This document shows, in pieces, positions 6,708 to 14,573 of a stretch of 64,000 bases of DNA. Both the position numbers and the translations under genes were made by a program. Positions within the stretch are counted from its first letter, which is position 1, and the number at the start of each line of letters is the position of its first letter. The stretch comes from Pseudomonas viridiflava. GTDB lineage: Bacteria; Pseudomonadota; Gammaproteobacteria; Pseudomonadales; Pseudomonadaceae. The stretch covers positions 28,967 to 92,966 of the forward strand of contig NZ_UTKY01000015.1 of assembly GCF_900583165.1 (NCBI RefSeq), written 5' to 3'. A model generated the notes under the pieces. That model made no database searches. It worked only from the letters and a program-made list of their open reading frames with translations, and was not told where the DNA came from.

Positions 6708-8099
6708 ATGCGCCAAATCTGGAAATCTTTTCGAGCCCTTTATTTCGCCTCTTTGATGATGCTGATTGGCTCCGGCCTGCTCAGTACGTACCTGGCTTTG
6801 CGCCTGGCGGCTGACCATGTGGACAGCCTTTGGGTCGGTGCGCTGATGGCGGCCAACTACTTCGGCCTGGTGCTGGGCGGCAAGATTGGGCACCGCCTGA
6901 TCGCCCGGGTCGGGCATATCCGTGCCTATGCCACCTGCGCCGGTATCGTCGGCGCGGCGGTGCTGGGCCATGGCTTGGTCGACTGGTTGCCGGCCTGGAT
7001 CGTGCTGAGGGTGATCGTGGGCCTTGGGATGATGTGCCAGTACATGGTCATCGAGAGTTGGTTGAACGAGCAGGCTGAAGCCAAGCAGCGTGGCTTGGTG
7101 TTCAGCGGCTATATGATCGCGTCCTATTTGGGGCTGGTTTTAGGTCAGTTGATTCTCGTCATGCACCCCGAGCTTGGCCTTGAACTGTTGATGCTGGTCG
7201 CGCTGTGTTTCGCCCTGTGCCTGGTGCCGGTGGCCATGACCCGGCGTATTCACCCGGCGCCGTTGCACCCTGCGCCGATGGAGCCGCGCTTCTTTATCAA
7301 GCGTGTGCCGCAGTCGCTGAGTACGGTGTTGGGTGCGGGGCTGATCGTGGGCTCGTTTTACGGTTTGGCGCCGCTGTATGCATCGCAGCAAGGCTTGACC
7401 ACCGAGCAGGTGGGTCTGTTTATGGGTAGCTGCATTTTCGCCGGCCTGGTGGTGCAGTGGCCGCTGGGCTGGTTGTCGGACCGCTATGATCGCGCGCTGT
7501 TGATTCGCTGCTTTGCCCTGAGCCTGGCGGTGGCGGCGTTGCCGTTGGCGATAATGACTAAAGTGCCTTTGGAGGTGCTGTTTGTGGCCGGGTTCCTGTG
7601 CTCATTGGTGCAGTTCTGTCTGTACCCCCTGGCTGTGGCATTCTCTAACGACCATGTAGAAGGTGATCGCCGCGTATCCCTGACGGCCATGTTGTTGGTG
7701 ACCTACGGTGTTGGCGCCAGTATCGGGCCACTGCTCGCGGGCGTGGTGATGAAGCTATTCGGCAGCCACATGCTGTATGCGTTTTTCAGCCTGTGTGCGT
7801 TGATTCTCGTGTGGCGCATCCGGCCGAAGGCGGTGACCAATCTGCATCAGGTCGACGACGCGCCGCTGCATCACGTGGCGATGCCCGACAGTATGTCCAG
7901 CTCCCCGTTGGTGGCTGCACTGGACCCACGGGTGGATGAGCAGGTGGTGCAGGAGCAGATGCAAACCCCCGTCCCGGAGCCTGAGCCTGAGCCAGAAACC
8001 GATGCGACTCCGGCTGTGGAGGAGCCTCCATTTGTGGGCCCTCCTGAGCCTGCGGGGCCGGATGAGCACCCCCACGACTTGAGCAGGGCGCGCCCCTGA
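6708..8099 (+). CDS. MFS transporter (YcaD-like)
   Basis: 463 residues with twelve predicted membrane helices in residues 1-375 and the MFS loop 2-3 signature (GGKIGHRLIARVGHIRAYA) and its second-half copy (GWLSDRYDRALLIR). The overall pattern matches the YcaD branch of sugar/drug type MFS permeases; the substrate is unknown. The last 80 or so residues are a hydrophilic tail with a PEPEPEPET run and many Pro and acidic residues, longer than usual for this branch. AGGAG lies 15 bases before the ATG. It is monocistronic, with a shared terminator against flgZ. Confidence 0.85.
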   Translation: MRQIWKSFRALYFASLMMLIGSGLLSTYLALRLAADHVDSLWVGALMAANYFGLVLGGKIGHRLIARVGHIRAYATCAGIVGAAVLGHGLVDWLPAWIVLRVIVGLGMMCQYMVIESWLNEQAEAKQRGLVFSGYMIASYLGLVLGQLILVMHPELGLELLMLVALCFALCLVPVAMTRRIHPAPLHPAPMEPRFFIKRVPQSLSTVLGAGLIVGSFYGLAPLYASQQGLTTEQVGLFMGSCIFAGLVVQWPLGWLSDRYDRALLIRCFALSLAVAALPLAIMTKVPLEVLFVAGFLCSLVQFCLYPLAVAFSNDHVEGDRRVSLTAMLLVTYGVGASIGPLLAGVVMKLFGSHMLYAFFSLCALILVWRIRPKAVTNLHQVDDAPLHHVAMPDSMSSSPLVAALDPRVDEQVVQEQMQTPVPEPEPEPETDATPAVEEPPFVGPPEPAGPDEHPHDLSRARP

Positions 8100-8104
8100 A
8101 CGTA

Positions 8105-8142
8105 AAAACGGGCAGTTCCGATTAGAAACTGCCCGGTTTTTT
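8105..8142. terminator. Bidirectional terminator between the MFS gene and flgZ
   Basis: A long stem (ACGGGCAGTT with AACTGCCCG) has T on one side and A on the other, so it can end both converging transcripts. Confidence 0.85.
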
Positions 8143-8157
8143 GCGCGATTTTAAGTT

Positions 8158-8907
8158 TTAAAAATCGTCGTCTTTGTCAAATCGCCGCGCTTCGCGTTGC
8201 AGTTGGTACACAAAGCGCTCGACCTGACGCTGCACCAGGCCACTCATATTGTGGAAGCGTACGCCAGCGAACGTGGTGTTGATCTTCTCTTCGAAATGCA
8301 GATAACGCAGCTCGACGGAGGTGGTCATGCTGCCAAAAGGCAGGGCGGCGACAAAGCGGTCGTAGACCTGGCCCAATTGCAGGCGCTCGGAAATATCCCC
8401 TTCAAAGCGCAATTTGCAGCCTGTGGCAGAAATATCCAGCAGTTTGCCGCCGACGGGGGCTTTGAGTTTCTCGCCACCCATTTCGATGTTAACCAGCTGA
8501 GCCAGCTTCAAGGCAGCGCGGAAGGCATTGCGGCGCTGGTGGTAGACCACCTCGTCGGGCAGGCTACCGGTGTAGATGCGATGACCGTCTTTTTCGCTGA
8601 TGGTCATGCTGCCGCTGCTTTCCCAGGCGACACGTACGCCGTCGTGAAAGCCTTCGATACGGAAAGGTTCGCCGCTTTCCAGGTGACGCTCGCCGTCGCG
8701 GGGGATCATCTCGTCCAGCGCGAGGGTGCCACTGTCCCGATCGACATTCACCAGGTAGCTCTGAAAGCGCTGGCTGCGTTCGTGAAAGGTGATGATCAGC
8801 GGGTCATGGCTGTCTTGCAGCATGCGCAAGGTGCTGGCGATTTCCAGAGGCGTGGTGAGCACCTTGGGTGGCTGCGGTGCATCTTCCGCATTAAGGGCGT
8901 TGAACAC
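8158..8907 (-). CDS. flgZ: Cyclic-di-GMP-binding flagellar brake FlgZ (YcgR family)
   Basis: 249 residues from a GTG at 8907 with GGAG upstream; the ATG at 8955 lacks a ribosome site. An N-terminal YcgR domain (about 20-120) is followed by a PilZ domain with the ligand motifs QRRNAFR (RxxxR) and LDISATG ([D/N]xSxxG). In Pseudomonas, FlgZ binds cyclic-di-GMP and slows the flagellar motor. It is the last gene of the leftward flgM-flgN-flgZ unit. A GGCATTTTGCC site lies 43 bases upstream of the chosen start, in the flgN-flgZ gap, and matches the candidate AmrZ operators upstream of amrZ. Confidence 0.92.
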   Translation of the reverse strand: MFNALNAEDAPQPPKVLTTPLEIASTLRMLQDSHDPLIITFHERSQRFQSYLVNVDRDSGTLALDEMIPRDGERHLESGEPFRIEGFHDGVRVAWESSGSMTISEKDGHRIYTGSLPDEVVYHQRRNAFRAALKLAQLVNIEMGGEKLKAPVGGKLLDISATGCKLRFEGDISERLQLGQVYDRFVAALPFGSMTTSVELRYLHFEEKINTTFAGVRFHNMSGLVQRQVERFVYQLQREARRFDKDDDF

Positions 8908-8950
8908 GGTTCTTCCATCTCCAGACAAAATACGACTACACGCAAGAACC

Positions 8951-8961
8951 GGCATTTTGCC
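8951..8961. promoter_or_regulatory. AmrZ-like site upstream of flgZ
   Basis: GGCATTTTGCC is identical to the core of the second repeat upstream of amrZ (5551-5561). It suggests AmrZ may act on flgZ separately from flgMN. Single site, inference only. Confidence 0.35.
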
Positions 8962-9003
8962 AGTATGTGGCGGGCCTTGGATAGGCCGCGCTGTAAACAG
9001 GCG

Positions 9004-9474
9004 TCAGGCTTGGCTGCGGGTGCTTGGTTTGACCAAGCGCGAGGTGGAACCTTGGGCGTTATAGAGCGCCGGCGGCTCTCCGCCGTGAAGTATACGTAGC
9101 TGATTGGCGGTCGTAGCCTGCTGAAGCTGGATCGACTGACCATTGAGCAGGTTGGCTTCCTGGCACTGGGCAAGCAATTGATTGAGCTCTTTGCTCTGGG
9201 CCAGCAATTGTTCGCCGACCGAGGAGTGACTGGCCAACTGCGCCAGCCCGTCGTGGTCTGCCGGCAGTCCCAGGCTGATGAGGATCTGGCTGCGCTTCTT
9301 GCCATGCTGTTCCAGCAGGACGATCAACGACTGCTTGCGCGCCAGAATGTCTTCGAGCAGCGGCATGTCCCGGCCATAGAGGGCCAGGGATTCTTCCTTC
9401 AGCAGCTCGAGCAGGTGTTGCGTCGGCGCAAGATCATCAATGATCAGTTGAAGCAGATTTTCGTCGTGATGCAT
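9004..9474 (-). CDS. flgN: Flagellar export chaperone FlgN
   Basis: 156 residues, mostly helical, matching the FlgN family in length and pattern (LLELLKEESLALYGRD near residues 21-36, then LEDILARKQSLIVLLEQHG). FlgN escorts the hook-filament junction proteins FlgK and FlgL to the export gate in the cytoplasm. It lies 48 bases after flgM and before flgZ, the usual Pseudomonas order. The ribosome site is weak (CCAAGGCC). The last 20 residues are low-complexity (Ser, Thr, Arg) and poorly conserved in the family. Confidence 0.9.
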   Translation of the reverse strand: MHHDENLLQLIIDDLAPTQHLLELLKEESLALYGRDMPLLEDILARKQSLIVLLEQHGKKRSQILISLGLPADHDGLAQLASHSSVGEQLLAQSKELNQLLAQCQEANLLNGQSIQLQQATTANQLRILHGGEPPALYNAQGSTSRLVKPSTRSQA

Positions 9475-9522
9475 GGCTGGCCTTGGGGTTTAAGCGTCCA
9501 AAAGCCCGGCGCAGGCCTTTGC

Positions 9523-9846
9523 CTAGCGCTCGGCTTCGAAGTTAAGCAGCTTGCTGGCTACACGGTTGCTGTCGACTTTATAGCTGCCATCGGCGATAGC
9601 CTGTTTCAATTCAGCCACACGGGCTTTATTGACAACTGGTTGATCACGCAGCGAGTCAGTGACCTTCTGCAACTGTTGAGCCTCATTGCTCAGGTGTACG
9701 GATTCCCCGCTTTGGCTGGCACTGGCCTGCTCTGCCTTCGCGGGCAGGGCCGGTGCCTTGGTTTCTACGCTGTCCTTGGCACCTGTGGTGCGCGTAGAGC
9801 CGGGCAAAGCCTGGGAGTTATTTAAACGGCTGAAATCGATGACCAT
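9523..9846 (-). CDS. flgM: Anti-sigma-28 factor FlgM
   Basis: 107 residues from the ATG at 9846, preceded by AGAGG; the longer frame to 9903 runs through the promoter. MVIDFSRLN and the C-terminal helices ([20 protein letters not shown], then VASKLLNFE) are the sigma-binding FlgM domain. FlgM holds FliA inactive until the hook is complete and FlgM is secreted. Residues 15-55 are Ser/Ala/Pro-rich and disordered, as usual. A near-perfect FliA promoter (9883-9909) precedes it, giving the classic negative feedback loop. Confidence 0.95.
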   Translation of the reverse strand: MVIDFSRLNNSQALPGSTRTTGAKDSVETKAPALPAKAEQASASQSGESVHLSNEAQQLQKVTDSLRDQPVVNKARVAELKQAIADGSYKVDSNRVASKLLNFEAER

Positions 9847-9882
9847 GATAAAAAACCTCTGGGTATTTGGACGCTTGCCATG

Positions 9883-9909
9883 TTTTCGGCCATACCCAAA
9901 CAAACTTTA
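9883..9909 (-). promoter_or_regulatory. Sigma-28 (FliA) promoter of flgMN-flgZ
   Basis: On the minus strand TAAAGTTT (9902-9909) and GCCGAAAA (9883-9890) are separated by exactly 11 bases, against the consensus TAAAGTTT-N11-GCCGATAA. Only one base differs. Confidence 0.9.
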
Positions 9910-9987
9910 GGCTCAATTGACAATAAAACCTACAGGCCGGCAATCCGGCTGACAGTGTAGGAAAAGCTGGCGTCCGATACCAGTAGT

Positions 9988-10752
9988 CTATAAAGCCACC
10001 TCCACTTGGCCAGGCGCTGTCACCCGTGCCTTGATCACGCGATTGGAGTTCAGGTTTTTCACGCGGATCTGTTCGCTCATCCCGCCGTTAGACAGCGCTT
10101 CCCCCGGCATTTTCACGTTTAACGCGCCGCTGCTGGCGGAAATCACCACCTGATCGCCCTTGCGAATGACCTCGGCCTGTTCCAGTTGCACCAGGGTCAT
10201 GACCTGATCCGTGACCACTGGTCGGGTCAACTTCTGGCCGATGGCCTGGTCGACGGAGGTCAGGTAGCCCTGGTTGATCAGGCTGATGTCGCGTTCACGC
10301 AATACAACATCCTCGAAACCGATGATGCCCATGCGTTTCATCGGACGGGCAACCACCACCACGTCGCGGAACAGCTTGACCTGCGCCGGCACGAATACCG
10401 TCCAGGGCGACGCGCCTTCGCAGCGCACCTTGACCGTCACGCGGCCGATGGGCTGGGCGGGACTTTCCAGGGTGGCTGTCAATTCCTTGTCGCACATCGG
10501 CATGCGCAGGCGTGGGTCCAACGGGTTGACCTGGATTTCATAACGCCCCGGTGTCTGGGTGGTTGCCAGATAATCTTCTACAGTGAACTCAAGAAACCCT
10601 TGGGTGACGCCGATAAGTAGATCAGGCAGGGTGACGTTGTCTGCGCGGGCCGTGGTGCCCAAGCAAAATGCGAGCAACGCCACCGAGGCGCAGAGCAATC
10701 TGCGGTACAGGGGAAATTGAAGGCGTCGGGAAACTGTCGTTTTAATATCCAT
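9988..10752 (-). CDS. flgA: Flagellar P-ring assembly chaperone FlgA
   Basis: 254 residues from the ATG at 10752. A basic start, hydrophobic core (ASVALLAFCLG) and ATARA-like cleavage site form a Sec signal peptide of about 37 residues. The periplasmic part holds the SAF domain and the FlgA C-terminal beta domain (RKGDQVVISASSGALNVKMPG). FlgA helps FlgI form the P ring around the rod. It is transcribed away from cheV. A sigma-54 promoter (10764-10779) predicts a start of transcription one base from this ATG, so translation would be essentially leaderless; no ribosome site is visible for this ATG. Confidence 0.93.
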   Translation of the reverse strand: MDIKTTVSRRLQFPLYRRLLCASVALLAFCLGTTARADNVTLPDLLIGVTQGFLEFTVEDYLATTQTPGRYEIQVNPLDPRLRMPMCDKELTATLESPAQPIGRVTVKVRCEGASPWTVFVPAQVKLFRDVVVVARPMKRMGIIGFEDVVLRERDISLINQGYLTSVDQAIGQKLTRPVVTDQVMTLVQLEQAEVIRKGDQVVISASSGALNVKMPGEALSNGGMSEQIRVKNLNSNRVIKARVTAPGQVEVAL

Positions 10753-10763
10753 AGCCAATAAAT

Positions 10764-10779
10764 AGCAAAGCTCGTGCCG
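10764..10779 (-). promoter_or_regulatory. Sigma-54 promoter of flgA
   Basis: Minus strand CGGCACGAGCTTTGCT has GG and GC separated by 10 bases and matches the consensus GGCACG-N4-TTGC. The expected transcription start is near 10753. Confidence 0.75.
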
Positions 10780-10833
10780 TTTAGTGTTGGGTGCGCGTCG
10801 CATCCCTGAAGGTTTTAGCGTAGGAGTCTGGGC

Positions 10834-11766
10834 ATGGCAGGAGTAATGGATTCAGTAAACCAGCGCACACAGCTGGTAGGGCAGAATCGCCTGGAGTTGT
10901 TGCTTTTTCGCCTGGACGGCAAACAGTTATATGGCATCAACGTGTTCAAGGTGCGGGAAGTGCTGCAATGCCCGAAGCTGACGATCATGCCCAAGTCCAG
11001 TCCGGTGGTGTGTGGCGTCGCCAACATCCGTGGCGCAACCATCCCGATTCTTGACCTGGCCTTGGCCACGGGCTCGGCCGGGTTGCAGGACCGTGAAAAC
11101 CCGTTCGTGATCATTACCGAATACAACACTAAGACCCAGGGTTTCCTGGTGCGCTCGGTGGAACGTATCGTCAACATGAACTGGGAAGAGATCCATCCAC
11201 CACCCAAGGGCACTGGCCGCGACCACTACCTCACGGCGGTGACGCGGGTCGATAACCAGTTGGTTGAGATTATCGACGTAGAGAAGATCCTCGCCGAAGT
11301 GGCGCCGACCTCGGAAGCGATTTCCGTGGGTGTCGTCGATGCTGAGACCGCACACAAAGCCATTTCGCTGCGGGTGCTGACGGTGGATGACTCCTCGGTG
11401 GCACGCAAGCAGGTGACCCGCTGCCTGCAAACCGTCGGCGTGGAAGTCGTGGCGCTCAATGATGGGCGCCAGGCCTTGGATTACCTGCGCAAGCTGGTCG
11501 ATGAAGGCAAGAAACCGGAAGAAGAATTCTTGATGATGATTTCTGACATCGAGATGCCGGAAATGGACGGCTACACCCTCACGGCCGAGATACGCAGCGA
11601 TCCTCGCATGCAAAAGTTGCATATCATCCTGCATACTTCGTTGTCGGGCGTATTCAACCAGGCGATGGTCAAGAAGGTCGGTGCCGATGACTTTTTGGCC
11701 AAATTCCGTCCTGATGACCTGGCAAACCGGGTAGTCGACCGGATCAAGGCAGCAGATCACGGCTAG
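10834..11766 (+). CDS. cheV: Chemotaxis coupling protein CheV
   Basis: 310 residues: a CheW-like domain (about 15-160, with LDGKQLYGINVFKVREV) fused to a response-regulator receiver (about 180-305). The acidic pocket VDDSSVARKQ and the phospho-acceptor Asp238 in SDIEMPEMDGY are present. CheV links chemoreceptors to CheA and adjusts adaptation through its phosphorylation. TAGGAG lies upstream of the ATG at 10834. cheR follows after 42 bases, as in P. aeruginosa and other pseudomonads, so the two are probably one unit. Confidence 0.95.
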   Translation: MAGVMDSVNQRTQLVGQNRLELLLFRLDGKQLYGINVFKVREVLQCPKLTIMPKSSPVVCGVANIRGATIPILDLALATGSAGLQDRENPFVIITEYNTKTQGFLVRSVERIVNMNWEEIHPPPKGTGRDHYLTAVTRVDNQLVEIIDVEKILAEVAPTSEAISVGVVDAETAHKAISLRVLTVDDSSVARKQVTRCLQTVGVEVVALNDGRQALDYLRKLVDEGKKPEEEFLMMISDIEMPEMDGYTLTAEIRSDPRMQKLHIILHTSLSGVFNQAMVKKVGADDFLAKFRPDDLANRVVDRIKAADHG

Positions 11767-11808
11767 GGTTTTCTCCCTGGCGGTCATACGATTTAAGAGG
11801 CGGTATCA

Positions 11809-12636
11809 GTGTCTACGGGTAATTTGGATTTTGAACAGTTCCGGGTCTTCCTGGAAAAAGCCTGTGGCATATTGCTGGGTGAAAACAAGCAGTACCTGGT
11901 ATCCAGCCGCCTCAACAAATTGATGGAGCAGCAGGGTATCAAGTCGCTGGGCGAATTGGTGCAGCGTATCCAGGGCCAGCCGCGCAGCGGTCTCAAGGAG
12001 ATGGTGGTCGATGCCATGACCACCAACGAAACCTTGTGGTTTCGTGATACCTACCCGTTCGAAGTGCTCAAGAGCAAAGTGCTGCCGGAGGCCATCAAGG
12101 CCAGCCCGGGTCAGCGCCTGCGCATCTGGTCGGCGGCGTGCTCTTCGGGGCAGGAACCGTATTCGATCTCGATGTCCATCGATGAGTTCGAGCGGACCAA
12201 CATGGGCCAGTTGAAGGCCGGCGCGCAAATCGTTGCCACCGACCTCTCCGGCACCATGCTCACCAACTGCAAGACCGGCGAGTACGACAGCCTGGCCCTG
12301 GGCCGTGGTTTGTCCCAGGAGCGCCTGCAACGTTACTTCGACCCGAAAGGGGCAGGGCGTTGGGCGGTCAAGGCGCCGATCAAGAGCCGGGTGGAGTTTC
12401 GCTCGTTCAACCTGCTCGACAGCTACGCCAGCCTGGGCAAGTTCGACATGGTGTTCTGCCGTAACGTGCTGATCTACTTCTCGGCCGAGGTGAAGAAAGA
12501 CATCCTGTTGCGTATTCACGGCACGCTCAAGCGTGGCGGCTATTTGTTCCTCGGTGCTTCTGAAGCACTGAACGGTCTGCCGGATCACTTCCAGATGGTG
12601 CAGTGCAGCCCTGGGATTATCTACCAGGCTAAGTAA
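11809..12636 (+). CDS. cheR: Chemoreceptor methyltransferase CheR
   Basis: 275 residues from a GTG at 11809 with AAGAGGCGG upstream. An all-helical N-terminal domain binds the receptor tail and a SAM-dependent methyltransferase domain follows, with WSAACSSGQEPYSISM (motif I region) and FDMVFCRNVLIYF. It methylates glutamates of chemoreceptors. It lacks the C-terminal TPR or pentapeptide-binding extras of some homologues. Located between cheV and the flgBCDE operon, from which it is separated by a REPIN. Confidence 0.95.
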   Translation: MSTGNLDFEQFRVFLEKACGILLGENKQYLVSSRLNKLMEQQGIKSLGELVQRIQGQPRSGLKEMVVDAMTTNETLWFRDTYPFEVLKSKVLPEAIKASPGQRLRIWSAACSSGQEPYSISMSIDEFERTNMGQLKAGAQIVATDLSGTMLTNCKTGEYDSLALGRGLSQERLQRYFDPKGAGRWAVKAPIKSRVEFRSFNLLDSYASLGKFDMVFCRNVLIYFSAEVKKDILLRIHGTLKRGGYLFLGASEALNGLPDHFQMVQCSPGIIYQAK

Positions 12637-12658
12637 GCCTGAGTTCACTGGGTCCAAA

Positions 12659-12749
12659 ATGTGGGAGGGGGCTTGCCCCCGATAGCGGTAGTTCAGTTGA
12701 TACATTTATCACTGACACACCGCCATCGGGGGCAAGCCCCCTCCCACAC
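12659..12749. repeat. REPIN (paired inverted REP) after cheR
   Basis: GTGGGAGGGGGCTTGCCCCC and its inverse flank a 40-base centre with a GATAGCGG/CCGCCATC core. The GC hairpins sit 22 bases after the cheR stop and could help to end its transcript. Confidence 0.9.
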
Positions 12750-12888
12750 TTGTTATGTGGCAATCCTAACTGCAGCGGCAAGGCCCATTGCCGCTTTACT
12801 GGCACCACGCGGAAATCACTTGCCGCTTTTCTGGCATTGCCGCCCGGCAACTGTCCCTCAAGCCCCGTAAATACGGGCTATCAACAGA

Positions 12889-12905
12889 TTGGCATACACC
12901 TTGCT
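12889..12905 (+). promoter_or_regulatory. Sigma-54 promoter of flgBCDE
   Basis: TTGGCATACACCTTGCT has GG and GC 10 bases apart, one change from TTGGCAC-N5-TTGC. Transcription would start near 12916, leaving a leader of about 34 bases to flgB. This matches the known RpoN control of the Pseudomonas hook-basal-body genes. Confidence 0.88.
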
Positions 12906-12949
12906 ATAACCCTGTTAACGAACAGCAGGTCAGCCTAAAGGTTTCCGCC

Positions 12950-13357
12950 ATGAGCATCAGCTTCGATAAAGCGCTCGGTATCCACGAACAAGCCCTGGGC
13001 TTCCGCGCCCAGCGTGCCGAAGTCCTGGCCAACAACATTGCCAACGCCGACACCCCGAACTACAAGGCTCGGGATCTGGACTTCTCCGCCGTGCTCGCCG
13101 CACAGCAGGACAAGACCAAGAACGGCACCTTCGCCTTGAACATGACCAACAACCGTCATATCGAAGCCCAAGGCCTGAGCAATGGTGACGAGTCGTTGCT
13201 GTATCGCACGCCGATGCAGCCGTCGATCGACCAGAACACCGTCGACGCCCAGCTGGAGCAATCGGCCTATGCCGAGAACTCGGTGAACTTCCAGGCCAGC
13301 TTTACCCTGCTCAACAGTAAATTCAAAGGGCTGATGTCTGCCCTGCGTGGAGAGTAA
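12950..13357 (+). CDS. flgB: Flagellar proximal rod protein FlgB
   Basis: 135 residues from the ATG at 12950 with AAAGG upstream; longer frames run through the promoter. The N-terminal rod signature (LANNIANADTPNYKARD, residues 26-42) and the C-terminal helix (NSVNFQASFTLLNSKFKGL) form the coiled helical D0 domain shared by axial proteins. FlgB is the first part of the periplasmic rod, exported by the flagellar type III system without a Sec signal. First gene of flgBCDE, with 3 bases to flgC. Confidence 0.97.
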   Translation: MSISFDKALGIHEQALGFRAQRAEVLANNIANADTPNYKARDLDFSAVLAAQQDKTKNGTFALNMTNNRHIEAQGLSNGDESLLYRTPMQPSIDQNTVDAQLEQSAYAENSVNFQASFTLLNSKFKGLMSALRGE

Positions 13358-13360
13358 GCC

Positions 13361-13804
13361 ATGTCCCTGTCCAGTGTTTTCAATATTGCCGGTAGTGGCA
13401 TGAGCGCCCAGACCACCCGTCTGAACACCGTCGCCAGTAACATCGCCAACGCCGAGACCGTGTCTTCGAGCATTGACCAGACTTACCGCGCCCGTCACCC
13501 GGTGTTTGCCACCATGTTCCAGGCTGGCCAGAACGGCGGCAGTGACTCGTTGTTCCAGGAGCAGGGTGCTGCCGGTTCAGGTGTGCAGGTGCTTGGCGTG
13601 GTCGAAGACCAGAGCAACCTCGAAGCTCGTTACGAGCCTAACCATCCTGCCGCGAACGAAAAGGGTTATGTCTACTACCCCAACGTCAACGTGGTCGAGG
13701 AAATGGCTGACATGATCTCCGCCAGCCGCTCATTCCAGACCAATGCGGAAATGATGAACACCGCCAAATCCATGATGCAGAAGGTCCTGACCCTGGGTCA
13801 GTGA
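13361..13804 (+). CDS. flgC: Flagellar proximal rod protein FlgC
   Basis: 147 residues. N-terminal D0 motif (TVASNIANAETVSSSIDQTYRARHP, read in part), the segment YEPNHPAANEKGYVYYPNVN conserved in FlgC, and the C-terminal helix ASRSFQTNAEMMNTAKSMMQ. It forms the rod with FlgB, FlgF and FlgG. It starts 3 bases after the flgB stop and overlaps nothing; flgD follows after 15 bases, so the genes are surely co-transcribed from the sigma-54 promoter upstream of flgB. Confidence 0.97.
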   Translation: MSLSSVFNIAGSGMSAQTTRLNTVASNIANAETVSSSIDQTYRARHPVFATMFQAGQNGGSDSLFQEQGAAGSGVQVLGVVEDQSNLEARYEPNHPAANEKGYVYYPNVNVVEEMADMISASRSFQTNAEMMNTAKSMMQKVLTLGQ

Positions 13805-13819
13805 TAAGGGGCGCCGAAG

Positions 13820-14542
13820 ATGGCCATCGTTGATACCACATCAACCAACACCGCGGTCCAGGACCTTTTCAACACCAAGGTCACCACGGCGACGAATAAC
13901 GTTGCAAGCACTGCCACCGCTGCCACGGGCAACCAGACCCTGGGCAAAGATGCGTTCCTGCAACTGCTGGTCACCCAGCTGAAAAACCAGGACCCGCTGT
14001 CGCCACAAGACAACGGCGCGTTCGTGGCGCAGTTGGCGCAGTTCAGCAGCCTGGAAGGCATCAACACCCTGAACGACTCGGTGAATGCAATTTCCAGCAA
14101 CTTCAGCTCCTCGCAGGCGCTTCAAGCTTCGTCGCTGGTAGGACGCTCGATCATCACCCAGACCGACAAGGCCTTGGTGGACACCAGCAAGAGCATGACC
14201 GGCTCGGTGGCTGTCACGGCGGCCACCGGCAACGTTGCGGTGAAGATCACCGACGCGAACGGCAACGTGGTACGCACCATCGACATGGGGGCCCAGAGCG
14301 CAGGCGCTGCGGACTTTATCTGGGATGGCAAGAACGATGCGGGTGAAGTGGCCTCTGCCGGCACTTATACCTTCACGGCCACCACCAAGAATGATGCGGG
14401 CGACTCGGTTGCCCTGGTGACTTCGCTGCCGGCGACGGTAACGAGCGTGACCCTAAGCAAAACCGGCGGCGAAATGGTGTTGAACCTCGCGGGCGGTATG
14501 GGCAGCGTCAAGCTGTCGCAAATTCAGACTATCGGTACATAG
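13820..14542 (+). CDS. flgD: Hook-capping protein FlgD
   Basis: 240 residues. The N-terminal region carries the FlgD core (LGKDAFLQLLVTQLKNQDP, residues 36-54, then FVAQLAQFSSLEGI); the C-terminal half holds the FlgD Tudor-like and immunoglobulin-like domains (ITDANGNVVRTIDMGAQSAG, FIWDGKNDAGE). FlgD caps the growing hook and orders FlgE subunits, then leaves when the hook is complete. The first 35 residues are Thr/Ala-rich and flexible. Third gene of flgBCDE. Confidence 0.97.
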   Translation: MAIVDTTSTNTAVQDLFNTKVTTATNNVASTATAATGNQTLGKDAFLQLLVTQLKNQDPLSPQDNGAFVAQLAQFSSLEGINTLNDSVNAISSNFSSSQALQASSLVGRSIITQTDKALVDTSKSMTGSVAVTAATGNVAVKITDANGNVVRTIDMGAQSAGAADFIWDGKNDAGEVASAGTYTFTATTKNDAGDSVALVTSLPATVTSVTLSKTGGEMVLNLAGGMGSVKLSQIQTIGT

Positions 14543-14573
14543 AGCCGGCTAAATACGGCAGAGGGAGAGAAAC

